From: Arcicella gelida
Lineage (GTDB): Bacteria > Bacteroidota > Bacteroidia > Cytophagales > Spirosomataceae
Length of the DNA: 64,000 nt
NCBI RefSeq assembly: GCF_034931025.1
Contig: NZ_JAYGIL010000029.1
Coordinates: 1 to 64,000, forward strand
Direction of reading: 5' to 3'
Part shown: positions 43,186 through 52,236 of the stretch, in pieces
Layout of the letters: each line of letters starts with the position of its first letter
Numbering within the stretch: the stretch's first letter is position 1
Position numbers and translations under genes: made by a program
Notes under the pieces: generated by a model
What the model was told of the DNA's origin: nothing
The model's input: only the letters and a program-made list of their open reading frames with translations
The model's database searches: none

Positions 43186-44660
43186 GATACTCGTTCAGTA
43201 TTTTTTCTCCGCTTAGTAATTAGTTTGTTGTTTGTGGCAATCGGAATGTTAACTAAGATACTAGTCCCCTTTCCTGTTTTAGATTGAATTTTACAAGTAC
43301 CATTTAATAATTCGGCTCTTGTTTGCATATTTTTTAAACCACTACCACCTAAAGATTTTCGGATGGCTGGCAAGTCGAAACCAATTCCGTTGTCAGAAAT
43401 AGTTAATCGAATAGAACCCTCATTCTCTACCATTTCTACTTTTATTTTTTCCGACTTTGAATATTTTACTGCATTATGAATCGCTTCTTGTGTGATTCTA
43501 TAAAGGCATACTTCTACTCCTTCTGGCAATCGTTGAATTTTCTTTTCTTGAAATTCGATACTAATGCCCGACATTTTGCCTACTTGTTCCGTCAAGATTC
43601 TGATTGCTGGCGTTACGCCAAAATCACTCAGTACAGAAGGCGCTAAATTAAATGCCACAGTTCTGGTAGCTTCGATGGTTTCTTGAATCAGTTTTTGTAA
43701 TTCATCAAATGATTTATCTTGTTTAGGATTGATGAATGAAAAGCTTTTTACTTTTTCTCCATGCAATCTTAAACCCGTCAACATTTGTCCGATTCCATCG
43801 TGTAATTCTCTGGCTAATCTTTTACGTTCCATTTCCTGACCTTCCATCAAGGAGGCAGAACGTACTTTCTCTTCGGCTAATTGTAATTTAAACTTCTCTT
43901 CTGTAGCTTGTACCAAAGCTTGCTGAGTTTTGAGAAGTGTTTCATTGGTTTGGCGTAGTTCACTTTCCGAATCTGTCAATTTTTTGATGACAAGTCGAAT
44001 ATAATTAGCAATTGGGCGGAAGATGACAAAGCCTTCTAAAATAAGAATACTGAACAAAATGATGAATAAAATCAATTCAATCTTTTTCGTCGTATCAACT
44101 CTTGCTCTTGATTCAACATCGTACTGAAAAACGATTTTGTTCATCATTTTCAGAAAAAGCCTTTCGTTTACCAATACTTGATGTAATGCAGCACGCATGG
44201 TTTCGTCCTGATTATTTACAGGTTTATTAATACGTTCGCTGATTAATTTAGCATTTGATAAAATGGTTTGAAAAATAGGATCTACTTCTCTAAACATGCT
44301 ATCAATTTTAGGGCTATTTCTTACGGTATAAGTTTTTCCGTCGGTTTTTAAATCTTTGTTTTTTAATCCTTCATGGCTTTGTCCCCACAAAGTGATAATT
44401 TCTTTAATATCTTCCGAATAATGCTCGGCATCAGCTTGGAAAATATCTGGACGGCACAACAGAATGGCTGTTTTAGAAAGCCTCTGGCTTAGCATCCTTT
44501 GTCGTCCTGCAATATTGACAACATGAGAGTCATCAATCAACGAATTCAGAAATACTTGAATAATAATTTGTCCAGACATAGAAAGTAACGCCACCATCGT
44601 GAGGGCTATCACATAGAGGCGAGTAAGTCTGTGGAAAATTTGACTATCAAGTGGCTTCAT
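43182..44660 (-). CDS. NarX-like sensor histidine kinase with PilJ-type sensor
   Basis: About 492 residues from the ATG at 44660; a TTG 48 bases earlier is less likely. A membrane helix (about 14-36) is followed by a periplasmic PilJ-type domain whose NIAGRQRMLSQRL stretch matches the P-box region of NarX/NarQ nitrate sensors. A second helix is near 195-215, a coiled coil follows, then the HisKA_3 dimerisation box ERKRLARELHDGIGQ with the phospho-His near 285. The ATPase has SDNGIGFDLP and GSGLKNMQTRAELL. It probably senses nitrate or nitrite and phosphorylates the NarL-type regulator next door. Ligand is inferred. Confidence 0.85.
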   Translation of the reverse strand: MKPLDSQIFHRLTRLYVIALTMVALLSMSGQIIIQVFLNSLIDDSHVVNIAGRQRMLSQRLSKTAILLCRPDIFQADAEHYSEDIKEIITLWGQSHEGLKNKDLKTDGKTYTVRNSPKIDSMFREVDPIFQTILSNAKLISERINKPVNNQDETMRAALHQVLVNERLFLKMMNKIVFQYDVESRARVDTTKKIELILFIILFSILILEGFVIFRPIANYIRLVIKKLTDSESELRQTNETLLKTQQALVQATEEKFKLQLAEEKVRSASLMEGQEMERKRLARELHDGIGQMLTGLRLHGEKVKSFSFINPKQDKSFDELQKLIQETIEATRTVAFNLAPSVLSDFGVTPAIRILTEQVGKMSGISIEFQEKKIQRLPEGVEVCLYRITQEAIHNAVKYSKSEKIKVEMVENEGSIRLTISDNGIGFDLPAIRKSLGGSGLKNMQTRAELLNGTCKIQSKTGKGTSILVNIPIATNNKLITKRRKNTERVS

Positions 44661-44764
44661 AACTTGAAATATACCAAACTTTCGGAAAAAATCATTTATA
44701 GTTTTCAAGTAATTTGCTGATTGTGAGATTGTTGAAAATTTTTCTTTGAAAAATCATGTAATGG

Positions 44765-44817
44765 GATTTTACAAACTGATAATTCGCAAGTTTTTGTGAA
44801 TATCAATTTGTAAAATC
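44765..44817. terminator. Hairpin downstream of nirD
   Basis: Arms GATTTTACAAA and TTTGTAAAATC with a 31-base loop that itself can pair (ATTCGCA/GTGAAT). It begins eight bases beyond the nirD stop and separates nirBD from the kinase gene. Confidence 0.5.
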
Positions 44818-44824
44818 ATTCTTG

Positions 44825-45172
44825 CTAAACACCAACAAATACTTGTCCCTCTTCTACTTTTACGGGATAAGTCTTAATTGTGTACTCATCGCCGCTCAAG
44901 CATTCTCCTGTTTGTAATGAGAACGTTTTTTTATGGAAAGGACAGGCTACTTTGGGTTCATTATCAGCACCTGTTGAGCCAATCATTCCTCTTGATAATG
45001 CCATTTGTTGGCGGTGTGGGCATTGGTTTTGCGTAGCATACCATTCACCACGACGAGTAAAATTATAAATGGCAATTTGTTCGCCTTCAATCAAGGCACA
45101 AGCGCCACCATTTTCTGGAATATCTTCAACACTGCATGCTACATGCCAAGTGATTGTTTCTTCTGCTATCAT
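44825..45172 (-). CDS. nirD: Nitrite reductase [NAD(P)H] small subunit, Rieske type
   Basis: 115 residues. NirD pairs with NirB in NAD(P)H-dependent nitrite reduction to ammonium in the cytoplasm. The Rieske ligand motifs are complete: CPHRQ (CxH) near 47 and CPFHKK (CxxH) near 76, so a 2Fe-2S cluster is likely. Many enterobacterial NirD proteins lack these ligands. The N terminus has VACSVEDIPENGGACALIEG. It lies 79 bases after nirB, separated by a perfect 14-bp hairpin. Confidence 0.88.
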   Translation of the reverse strand: MIAEETITWHVACSVEDIPENGGACALIEGEQIAIYNFTRRGEWYATQNQCPHRQQMALSRGMIGSTGADNEPKVACPFHKKTFSLQTGECLSGDEYTIKTYPVKVEEGQVFVGV

Positions 45173-45198
45173 TGTTGTAATTATGATTGTGTGAATTG

Positions 45199-45239
45199 TG
45201 AATGAACTTACAGGAATTAATTACTTGTAAGTTCATTCA
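45199..45239. repeat. Perfect intercistronic hairpin between nirB and nirD
   Basis: Arms TGAATGAACTTACA and TGTAAGTTCATTCA (14 bases) around a 13-base loop between nirB and nirD. It could protect the nirB message or limit nirD expression. No T tract is adjacent. Confidence 0.65.
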
Positions 45240-45251
45240 TACTAAACTATT

Positions 45252-47759
45252 TTACTTCCATTCAGCTGCCTTGATTTGATCACGCATTGGTTCAAATTTG
45301 GCATAAGGGTCTTTCATTTTTGGTGCATTCACAAAGTGCGTGAAACGCTTACGAAGTTCTGGATTGGTTACTACTTCTTTCCATTCGCATTTGTAAGCTT
45401 CTACCAAAAACTGCATTTCTTTTTCAAACTGTTCGTTCATTCCTAAAGCATCATCAATAATTACTGATTTCAAATAATTGATGCCACCTTCCATTTTATC
45501 TAACCAAGGAGCAGTACGAGTAAGCGGTTCAGCCGTTTTGATATAGAACATCAAGAAACGGTCGATGTATTTCAAGCAAGTTTCTGAATCAATATCAGTA
45601 GCTAATAATTCTGCATGACGAGGTTTTACGCCACCGTTTCCGCATACATATAAATTCCAACCTTTTTCTGTAGCGATGATACCGAAATCTTTTGATTGTG
45701 CTTCGGCACATTCACGAGTACAGCCCGAAACTGCTGACTTTAATTTGTGCGGAGAACGTAAACCACGATAACGCTCTTCAACTTCAATCGAAAACGAAAC
45801 GGCATCTTGTACACCAAAACGACACCAAGTAGAACCTACGCAAGATTTTACGGTTCTTAAAGATTTGCCATAAGCATGACCAGACTCGAAACCTGCATTA
45901 ACAAGTTCTTCCCAAATGTCTGGTAAATCACTTACGTGTGCACCAAACAAGTCTATTCTTTGTCCACCTGTGATTTTTGTATAAAGATTATACTTTAGCG
46001 CTACTTGTCCGATAATGATTAATTTCTCAGGAGTAATTTCTCCACCTGGAATTCTTGGTACTACCGAATAAGTACCATTTTTTTGAATATTAGCTAAGTA
46101 ACGGTCATTAGAATCTTGAACGGTAGCATTACCTTTTTCCAAAATCATTTCGTTCCATAAACTTGCAATGATTGAAGCCACCGCTGGTTTACAAACTTCA
46201 CAACCATCTCCTTTTCCTAGATTATCTAAGGTTTCGTCATAAGTTTTGTAGCCTTTGATTTTTACCAAATCAAATAATTCCTGACGAGTATAGTCGAAGT
46301 GTTCGCAAAGGACGTTTCTCACAAAAACACCTTGCGATTTCATCGTTTCGTTAATCAAATCTTTCACCATTGGCACGCAACCACCGCAACCTGTACCAGC
46401 TTTTGTACATTTTTTGATGCCATCAAGTGTTGTTACTTTATTCTCGATGATTTCATGACAAATTCCACCTTTAGTTACAGCTTCGCAAGAACAAATCAAA
46501 GCTTCGTCTGGTAAAGACAGTACGCCTGAACTTGCATGTTCTCCTCCGCCTCTTGAACCCAGCATCAAATCTTCTGGGTCGGCAGGTAAAAGCACTTTAT
46601 TTTTAGTGTTTTGCAACAGCATATTATACTGTTCTGCATCACCAACCAAAATCCCTCCTAATAAGTACTTGCCATCGTTTGAGATATTGATTCTTTTGTA
46701 AATACCTTTTGCAGTATTTTCAAATACGATAGTTTGTGCATTTGGTTCTTGAATGAAAGCATCACCAAAACTTGCTACGTCGATACCAATTAATTTTAAT
46801 TTGGTTGACATATCAAAAGGTTTAAACTCTTTTTCGCCGCCAATAATTGAACTTGCTACAACTTCTGCCATTTCGTAACCTGGTGCAACCAAACCATAAA
46901 TCATGTGATGTGCCAATGCACATTCGCCAATGGCAAAAATATTAGGGTCTGATGTTTGAAGTTTATCATTTACGATAATACCACCACGAGAACCTACTTC
47001 TAATCCAGCAATTTTGGCGACTTCATCACGAGGTTTAATACCTGCAGAAATTACCAACATATCTACATCAAGCTTAGAGCCATCGGCGAAGCTCATTCCT
47101 TCGATAATGCCATCTCCAACAATTTCCTGAGTATTTTTATTCAGATGAATTTGTAAGCCTAATGCTTCTAACTTTGTTTGAAGTGTTTTTGAACCAGCTT
47201 CATCAATTTGTCTTGGCATTAACCTTGGTGCAAATTCAATTACATGTGTTTCTTCTAATCCTAAATCTAATAAAGCTTTTGCTGCTTCTAATCCTAATAA
47301 GCCACCGCCAATTACTGCACCTTTTTTAGCCGTTTTAGCGTGTGACTGCATCAAATCTAAATCCTCAATGGTTCTATACACGAATACACCATCTTTTTCA
47401 ACACCAGGAATCGGTGGCACAAATGCCGCAGAACCTGTTGCTAATACCAAGTAATCGTAGCTAAGAACGATTCCATGATGCGAGCGTACCGTTTTAGCAT
47501 CTTTATCAATATCAACAACTGGGTCAGAAAGATAAAGTGTTATACCATTCTCTTTGTACCAACTGCTTGGTGCCATTGTCAAATCGTCTGCGGTTTTACC
47601 AGCAAAGTATTCTGACAAGTGTACACGGTCGTAAGCGGGGCGAGCCTCTTCGCCAAAAACGACCAGATCAAAACTTTTAGACACATCTTTTGAAATAAGT
47701 TTTTCGCAAAACTTATAACCGACCATGCCGTTCCCCACTACGACAATTTTCTTTTTCAT
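45252..47759 (-). CDS. nirB: Nitrite reductase [NAD(P)H] large subunit
   Basis: 835 residues, normal NirB length. Domains: FAD/NAD(P)-binding (about 1-400, VVGNGMVGYKF at the N terminus), a NirB/NasB helical linker, two BFD-like 2Fe-2S regions (CSCEAV with CGGCVPM near 417-460, and CEHFDY with CEVC near 487-530), and the nitrite/sulfite reductase ferredoxin-like domains with the siroheme/4Fe-4S site (SCVGSTWCRFGVQ and SGCTRECAEA). All cluster Cys are present. It reduces nitrite to ammonium with siroheme, supplied through the divergently transcribed cobA gene. Confidence 0.93.
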   Translation of the reverse strand: MKKKIVVVGNGMVGYKFCEKLISKDVSKSFDLVVFGEEARPAYDRVHLSEYFAGKTADDLTMAPSSWYKENGITLYLSDPVVDIDKDAKTVRSHHGIVLSYDYLVLATGSAAFVPPIPGVEKDGVFVYRTIEDLDLMQSHAKTAKKGAVIGGGLLGLEAAKALLDLGLEETHVIEFAPRLMPRQIDEAGSKTLQTKLEALGLQIHLNKNTQEIVGDGIIEGMSFADGSKLDVDMLVISAGIKPRDEVAKIAGLEVGSRGGIIVNDKLQTSDPNIFAIGECALAHHMIYGLVAPGYEMAEVVASSIIGGEKEFKPFDMSTKLKLIGIDVASFGDAFIQEPNAQTIVFENTAKGIYKRINISNDGKYLLGGILVGDAEQYNMLLQNTKNKVLLPADPEDLMLGSRGGGEHASSGVLSLPDEALICSCEAVTKGGICHEIIENKVTTLDGIKKCTKAGTGCGGCVPMVKDLINETMKSQGVFVRNVLCEHFDYTRQELFDLVKIKGYKTYDETLDNLGKGDGCEVCKPAVASIIASLWNEMILEKGNATVQDSNDRYLANIQKNGTYSVVPRIPGGEITPEKLIIIGQVALKYNLYTKITGGQRIDLFGAHVSDLPDIWEELVNAGFESGHAYGKSLRTVKSCVGSTWCRFGVQDAVSFSIEVEERYRGLRSPHKLKSAVSGCTRECAEAQSKDFGIIATEKGWNLYVCGNGGVKPRHAELLATDIDSETCLKYIDRFLMFYIKTAEPLTRTAPWLDKMEGGINYLKSVIIDDALGMNEQFEKEMQFLVEAYKCEWKEVVTNPELRKRFTHFVNAPKMKDPYAKFEPMRDQIKAAEWK

Positions 47760-48145
47760 AAATGATACAAGATTATGATTGACACTTTTAATAATTAATA
47801 CTTATACGAAATGACTTGATGTTTTCTAGTAACTAAGTATTTATTCGAAAACTTTAAAGCCGTAATTGTATTTGGATGAAAATGAGTATTTATAACTATT
47901 TTTAGAAAAAATATAAATTTCAATAATTGTACTTTAAATATAAACCTGTTTTTCCTAAAAATGCGTAAAAATGCTTAATTCATGTTCAAATTTAAACCTA
48001 TTTTTTGTGATTTTGCAAATTTTTTGAGAAAATTAATAATTTTTGAATCTTTTATTTTGATTATTAACAATTATATGCCATGTTTGTATCGAAATCACAA
48101 CTGAGTATTTATAATCATCATTGTTCAAGTATAAAATACTAAAAT
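47760..48145. other. Divergent regulatory region between nirB and cobA
   Basis: 386 bases without a gene. It contains two NarL-type heptamer matches: TACTTAT (47799-47805) and the reverse complement of TACTCAT (47882-47888). The word AGTATTTAT recurs around 47840, 47886 and 48103. No canonical TAnnTTTG is clear, although CCATGTTTG near 48076 is close. No TGGGGG hairpin occurs here, unlike at the downstream nitrate-import genes. Confidence 0.4.
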
Positions 48146-48913
48146 ATGAATATTCCAAGATTAACTTTAATTGGTGCTGGCCCAGGAGACATTGAGCTCA
48201 TTACTGTAAAAGGGATTCGAGCAATTAAGTCGGCGGATGTAGTATTATATGATGCACTTACCAATGAAGAGTTATTAGAGTTTGCTCATCCAAAGGCACT
48301 TCGTATTTATGTCGGAAAACGCTTAGGGAAATATGTTTACACGCAAGACGAGATTAATCAGAAGATTGTTAGTTTGGCTTTAGAGTATGGACACGTTGTG
48401 AGATTGAAAGGTGGCGATCCATTTGTATTTGGAAGAGGTTTTGAAGAGATAGAATACGCAAGAAATTTTAATATCGAATGTGAAGTTGTGTCAGGAGTTA
48501 CTTCGGCGATTGCCGCACCAGCATCAATCGGTATTCCAGTAACGACGAGAGGTTTTTCAGAAAGCTTTTGGGTAATTACAGGAACTACAAAGGCTGGAGA
48601 GTTATCAAAAGATATAACATTGGCAGCACAATCAACGGCAACAGTGGTTATTTTGATGGGAATGAGTAAGTTGTCTCAAATCTGTGAATTGTTTGCCTCG
48701 AATGGCAAAAGTGAAACACCCATCGCAATTATACAAAATGGTACTCGTAATAATGTGAATTTCGCAATCGGTACAGTATCTACTATTATCCAAAGCGTTA
48801 AAGAACAGCAAATTTCAAATCCAGCTGTGATTGTTATCGGTGAAGTGGTGAGTTTACATCCTTCATTTATTGAAAAGTTTAGTGACGAATTGGCTCTGAG
48901 CAATAAGCTATAA
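48146..48913 (+). CDS. cobA: Uroporphyrinogen-III C-methyltransferase (siroheme pathway)
   Basis: 255 residues. It methylates uroporphyrinogen III at C2 and C7 with S-adenosylmethionine to give precorrin-2, the precursor of siroheme for NirB. Motifs: GAGPGDIELIT at 10-20, VVRLKGGDPFVFGRG near 90 and GIPVTTRGFS near 130. Length fits the stand-alone SUMT form (no CysG dehydrogenase/ferrochelatase part). It leads the rightward nitrate gene run and is divergent from nirB. No cobalamin riboswitch is seen. Confidence 0.9.
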   Translation: MNIPRLTLIGAGPGDIELITVKGIRAIKSADVVLYDALTNEELLEFAHPKALRIYVGKRLGKYVYTQDEINQKIVSLALEYGHVVRLKGGDPFVFGRGFEEIEYARNFNIECEVVSGVTSAIAAPASIGIPVTTRGFSESFWVITGTTKAGELSKDITLAAQSTATVVILMGMSKLSQICELFASNGKSETPIAIIQNGTRNNVNFAIGTVSTIIQSVKEQQISNPAVIVIGEVVSLHPSFIEKFSDELALSNKL

Positions 48914-49004
48914 TTAGCGTTTAAGGAAACCAGAAAGTTTTTATTAACGATTGTTATTAAAATTTACACAATCAGTTTTTTCTTCCCTTCAGCATCCGTT
49001 GAAA

Positions 49005-49032
49005 AAAGTCTATCGTGGGGGCGATAGATTTT
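49005..49032 (+). promoter_or_regulatory. TGGGGG-hexaloop hairpin upstream of narK
   Basis: The arms AAAGTCTATCG (49005-49015) and CGATAGATTTT (49022-49032) form an 11-pair stem (one G-T) closing the loop TGGGGG (49016-49021). It lies 52 bases before the narK ATG at 49085. The same loop on unrelated stems occurs before the porin and nrtA genes. Sequence variation in the stem with a constant loop argues for an RNA structure. Role unknown. Confidence 0.7.
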
Positions 49033-49041
49033 AACAAATCG

Positions 49042-49066
49042 GAGAAATTCACAGAAGATGATTTCT
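49042..49066 (+). promoter_or_regulatory. Second hairpin enclosing an upstream ATG of narK
   Basis: GAGAAAT and ATTTCTC pair around a twelve-base loop that contains the ATG at 49058. This would bury the earlier start codon, so the downstream ATG at 49085 is favoured or translation is regulated. Loop sequence differs from TGGGGG. Confidence 0.4.
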
Positions 49067-49084
49067 CTGTTTTACAAAAAGGTT

Positions 49085-50380
49085 ATGAAAAATATCAGTA
49101 CAAACAAGCCGCTTGATTCATTGAATGTATTTTCATTCAAAGGAATTCAAATGCAAACATTTCACATTACTTGGATTACATTCTTTTTCTGTTTCTTTGG
49201 TTGGTTTGGTATTGCACCATTGATGAAAATCGTAAAAGACGATTTAGGCTTAACAAAAGGACAAATTGGTAACATCATTATCGCATCGGTTTCTGCAACG
49301 ATTTTTGCCCGTTTAATCATTGGTCGCTTATGCGATACTTTAGGCCCAAGACTTACTTATACTTGGTTGTTAGCAATTGGTTCAATTCCAGTAATGACAA
49401 TCGGTTTAGCAAATAGTTACGAATCATTTTTACTTTTCAGACTTGCGATTAGTGTAATTGGCGCATCGTTCGTTATCACGCAATATCATACTTCTGCAAT
49501 GTTTGCTCCAAATATTAAAGGTACAGCCAACGCAGTAGCTGGAGGTTGGGGGAATCTTGGCGGAGGAATCACAAACATGGTAATGCCTTTGATTTTCGCT
49601 GCTTTCGTAGGTGCTGGTTATGTAAATCATGATGCTTGGAGATATGCCATGGTAATTCCAGGTGCGATTTTATTAATCATGTCATTTGTTTACTACAGAT
49701 TTACACAAGATACTCCTGCTGGAAATTATGCAAACATCAAAAGAGAAGCCGTACAAAAAGGTTCTTTCTGGTCGGCAGCATCAGATTATCGTACTTGGAT
49801 ATTGTTTTTAGCTTATGGTGCTTGTTTCGGAATTGAAATTACATTTGATAACGTAGCAGCATTATATTTTACAGAAAACTTCTCTTGCGATTTAAAAACA
49901 GCAGGACTTTTAGCTGGAGCATTCGGATTCATGAACCTTTTCGCTAGAGCAATCGGAGGAATTGTTGCTGATAAAGTTGGTAAAACGTATGGTATGAAAG
50001 GAAAAGGCTGGTTGTTAGCTGGGTTATTGGCAATGGAAGGTTTAGGTATCATGTTATTTGCACAAACAGGTTCAATTGGTTTTGCAGTAATGGCGATGTT
50101 AGGTTTTGCAATGTTCTTGAAAATGGCAAACGGAGCTACTTATGCTATCGTTCCTTTTATAGATTCAAAAAATGTAGGTTCAGTAGCAGGAATTGTAGGT
50201 GCAGGTGGAAATTTAGGCGGAGTACTTGCTGGATTTTTATTCAAATCAGAAACGATTACTTATGCTGAGGCATTTATGTATATTGGAATAAGTGTAGCTG
50301 TGATTGGGGGATTAACAGCACTCATTAAATTCGACAGAAAAGCATTACCAGTAACAGAACAAACGTTAGAAGTAGCTTAA
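49085..50380 (+). CDS. narK: Nitrate/nitrite transporter, NarK family (MFS)
   Basis: 431 residues from the ATG at 49085 (MKNISTNKPL); an in-frame ATG at 49058 would add nine residues. Twelve membrane segments of the NNP branch of the major facilitator superfamily. Nitrate-signature segments AGGWGNLGGGITNMV near 155 and VGAGGNLGGVLAG near 375 are intact, with the conserved Arg in DTLGPRLTY and FLLFRLAIS. It imports nitrate (and possibly exports nitrite) across the inner membrane. It overlaps in role with the ABC importer further on. A TGGGGG hairpin precedes it. Confidence 0.92.
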   Translation: MKNISTNKPLDSLNVFSFKGIQMQTFHITWITFFFCFFGWFGIAPLMKIVKDDLGLTKGQIGNIIIASVSATIFARLIIGRLCDTLGPRLTYTWLLAIGSIPVMTIGLANSYESFLLFRLAISVIGASFVITQYHTSAMFAPNIKGTANAVAGGWGNLGGGITNMVMPLIFAAFVGAGYVNHDAWRYAMVIPGAILLIMSFVYYRFTQDTPAGNYANIKREAVQKGSFWSAASDYRTWILFLAYGACFGIEITFDNVAALYFTENFSCDLKTAGLLAGAFGFMNLFARAIGGIVADKVGKTYGMKGKGWLLAGLLAMEGLGIMLFAQTGSIGFAVMAMLGFAMFLKMANGATYAIVPFIDSKNVGSVAGIVGAGGNLGGVLAGFLFKSETITYAEAFMYIGISVAVIGGLTALIKFDRKALPVTEQTLEVA

Positions 50381-50398
50381 CACCTCTTTAGACCAAAC

Positions 50399-50422
50399 TT
50401 TGCAAGCAGAAGTGCTTGCAAA
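50399..50422 (+). terminator. Hairpin after narK
   Basis: Arms TTTGCAAGCA and TGCTTGCAAA around a GAAG loop, 19 bases past the narK stop. No T tract is adjacent, so it may be a message-stabilising end and not a full terminator. Confidence 0.5.
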
Positions 50423-50500
50423 TCCATCTCCAAATTTTTGAGAAAACGTTATTTGAAATATTGTGCTATTAACCATTCTAAATAGAATTAGAATTTTAAA

Positions 50501-50520
50501 TCGATAGTGGGGGCTATCGA
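50501..50520 (+). promoter_or_regulatory. TGGGGG-hexaloop hairpin 1 upstream of the porin gene
   Basis: Arms TCGATAG (50501-50507) and CTATCGA (50514-50520) close the loop TGGGGG (50508-50513). It is followed 18 bases later by a second hairpin with the same loop. Confidence 0.7.
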
Positions 50521-50538
50521 CTGAAAATTAAAGAAAAA

Positions 50539-50567
50539 CCCGAACGAGATGGGGGTCTCAGTTCGGG
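50539..50567 (+). promoter_or_regulatory. TGGGGG-hexaloop hairpin 2 upstream of the porin gene
   Basis: Arms CCCGAACGAGA (50539-50549) and TCTC-A-GTTCGGG (50556-50567, one bulged A) close the loop TGGGGG (50550-50555). It lies 49 bases before the porin ATG. No T tract follows, so it is not a simple terminator. Confidence 0.7.
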
Positions 50568-50616
50568 CGAAATTGCGTAAACTCTGTTAAAATTTTTCAC
50601 AATCAATCACAAAAGT

Positions 50617-52236
50617 ATGAAAAAATCTTACATTTTTAAACTTGCTTTGGTCTTATTTTTGGGTACTTCTACCCAATTCATCGCAAAAGCTCAGTTCACT
50701 TTGCAAGGGCAAATGAGAACTCGTACAGAAGTACGAAATGGTTTGGGAAATTTAGTAGCAAACGATGCTAAATCGGCGGCTTTTACTTCTCAAAGAACAA
50801 GATTAAATTTTGGTTATAAATGGGACAGAGTAACCTTTGGTGCTGCTATTCAAGATGTACGTGTTTGGGGACAAGATGCTTCTTCTATTTCAAATGCTGA
50901 CGGAGCAAAATTGATGCTTCATGAAGGTTGGGCAGAAGTAACTTTAGCTAACAAAGCTGATACTACGATTAAATTCAAATTAGTTGATTTATTGAGTATC
51001 AAAATTGGTCGCCAAGAATTGATTTATGATGATGTTCGTTTAATTGGTAACCTTGATTGGTTACAACAAGGTCGCCGTCATGACATGGTTTTATTGAAAG
51101 GTGTACACCATGGCTGGCAATTTGATGTTGGTTTGGCTTTCAACCAAAATGCAGATGCTTTTGGCATTACTGGAACAGGTTATGTTCCTGCTAATTTAAG
51201 CCCAACAACAAGAACTTCAACTGGCGTTTTAGTACCAACACCTGCAGGAATTATTCCTTTGACTGTAGGCGGAGGAATCGGAGCTAATTCAGTAAAAACA
51301 GGTGGTGCTTTGGCATGGATTAACCCTCCATCGACCAATGGTGCTTCACAAGATTATAAGTCTTTCAAAAGTGTTTATATCAGTAGAAAGTTTAACCAAA
51401 CTAAATTCTCTGGTTTATTTTTTCAAGATGATTTTAGTGCTTATCGTTTAGATTCAGTTGGAAGTGCTTCTACAGGTTACGTTTATGGTAGAAGGTTCGT
51501 TGCTGCTAGTGCAACAGATGCTTTCGATTACGGACAATCACGTAGTCGTACAACTTATGGTTTGATGATAAATCACACGATTGGCAATGCTTCAGGCTTT
51601 GGAAAAATCGCTTTACAAGGAGCTTATTATGGACAAACTGGTAAAGACCGTGAAGGAAATGACATGGATGCGTATCACTACACATTGGCTGCTACTTATC
51701 AAAAAAGTAGATGGGCATTTACTTTAGGATACGATGTGCTTTCTGGAAACGATGGTTCAAGTGCGACGAACAATTACAAAGCTTCGACTGGAAAGAATAA
51801 TCGCTTCGACCCACTTTACGGAACGCCACACAGACATTGGGGATATATGGATTACTTTTATGTAGGCACAAACTCGCCTGCTGGAGGTTTGAATAACGGA
51901 TATTTCAAAGCAAAATATACAACAAATACTGTAACAGTTGGTGTTGATTATCACTCATTTGCATTGAACAAAGCAACAACAAAAGGTGATGGAACATTGG
52001 TAGGAACAGATTTAGGGAATGAAATTGATTTTACATTGAATTACAATATGAATAAATTCACAAACCTTGAATTGGGCTATTCTGTGATGATGGCAACCGC
52101 CAATATGCCATTTGCAAAAGGACAAGCCACTACCGATGTTGCAGCTAATAACTTTAACAAAACTGGAACATGGTTTTATGCCATGATTAACATTCGTCCA
52201 GATTTCTTTTACGCTAAACCAGTAGCGATTAAATAA
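50617..52236 (+). CDS. Outer-membrane porin, alginate-export-like
   Basis: 539 residues with a signal peptide (about 1-26, FIAKAQ). The mature part reads as alternating beta-strands ending with an aromatic last strand (WFYAMINIRPDFFY), the pattern of beta-barrel porins such as the alginate-export (AlgE/OprD-like) family. Inner motifs LQGQMRTRTEVRNG and DDVRLIGNLDWLQQGRRHDM are typical for the family. Placed between narK and nrtABD, it probably admits nitrate or nitrite through the outer membrane. The family label is from sequence pattern; the substrate is inferred. Confidence 0.72.
   Translation: MKKSYIFKLALVLFLGTSTQFIAKAQFTLQGQMRTRTEVRNGLGNLVANDAKSAAFTSQRTRLNFGYKWDRVTFGAAIQDVRVWGQDASSISNADGAKLMLHEGWAEVTLANKADTTIKFKLVDLLSIKIGRQELIYDDVRLIGNLDWLQQGRRHDMVLLKGVHHGWQFDVGLAFNQNADAFGITGTGYVPANLSPTTRTSTGVLVPTPAGIIPLTVGGGIGANSVKTGGALAWINPPSTNGASQDYKSFKSVYISRKFNQTKFSGLFFQDDFSAYRLDSVGSASTGYVYGRRFVAASATDAFDYGQSRSRTTYGLMINHTIGNASGFGKIALQGAYYGQTGKDREGNDMDAYHYTLAATYQKSRWAFTLGYDVLSGNDGSSATNNYKASTGKNNRFDPLYGTPHRHWGYMDYFYVGTNSPAGGLNNGYFKAKYTTNTVTVGVDYHSFALNKATTKGDGTLVGTDLGNEIDFTLNYNMNKFTNLELGYSVMMATANMPFAKGQATTDVAANNFNKTGTWFYAMINIRPDFFYAKPVAIK

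Noticed and set aside
47760..48145. Cobalamin or other riboswitch before cobA
   Set aside because: No conserved B12-box or other known riboswitch core seen; only AT-rich sequence and short repeated words.
50539..50590. Simple intrinsic terminator at the second porin-leader hairpin
   Set aside because: The stem is followed by mixed sequence, and the first T run is about 20 bases later, too far for an intrinsic terminator.
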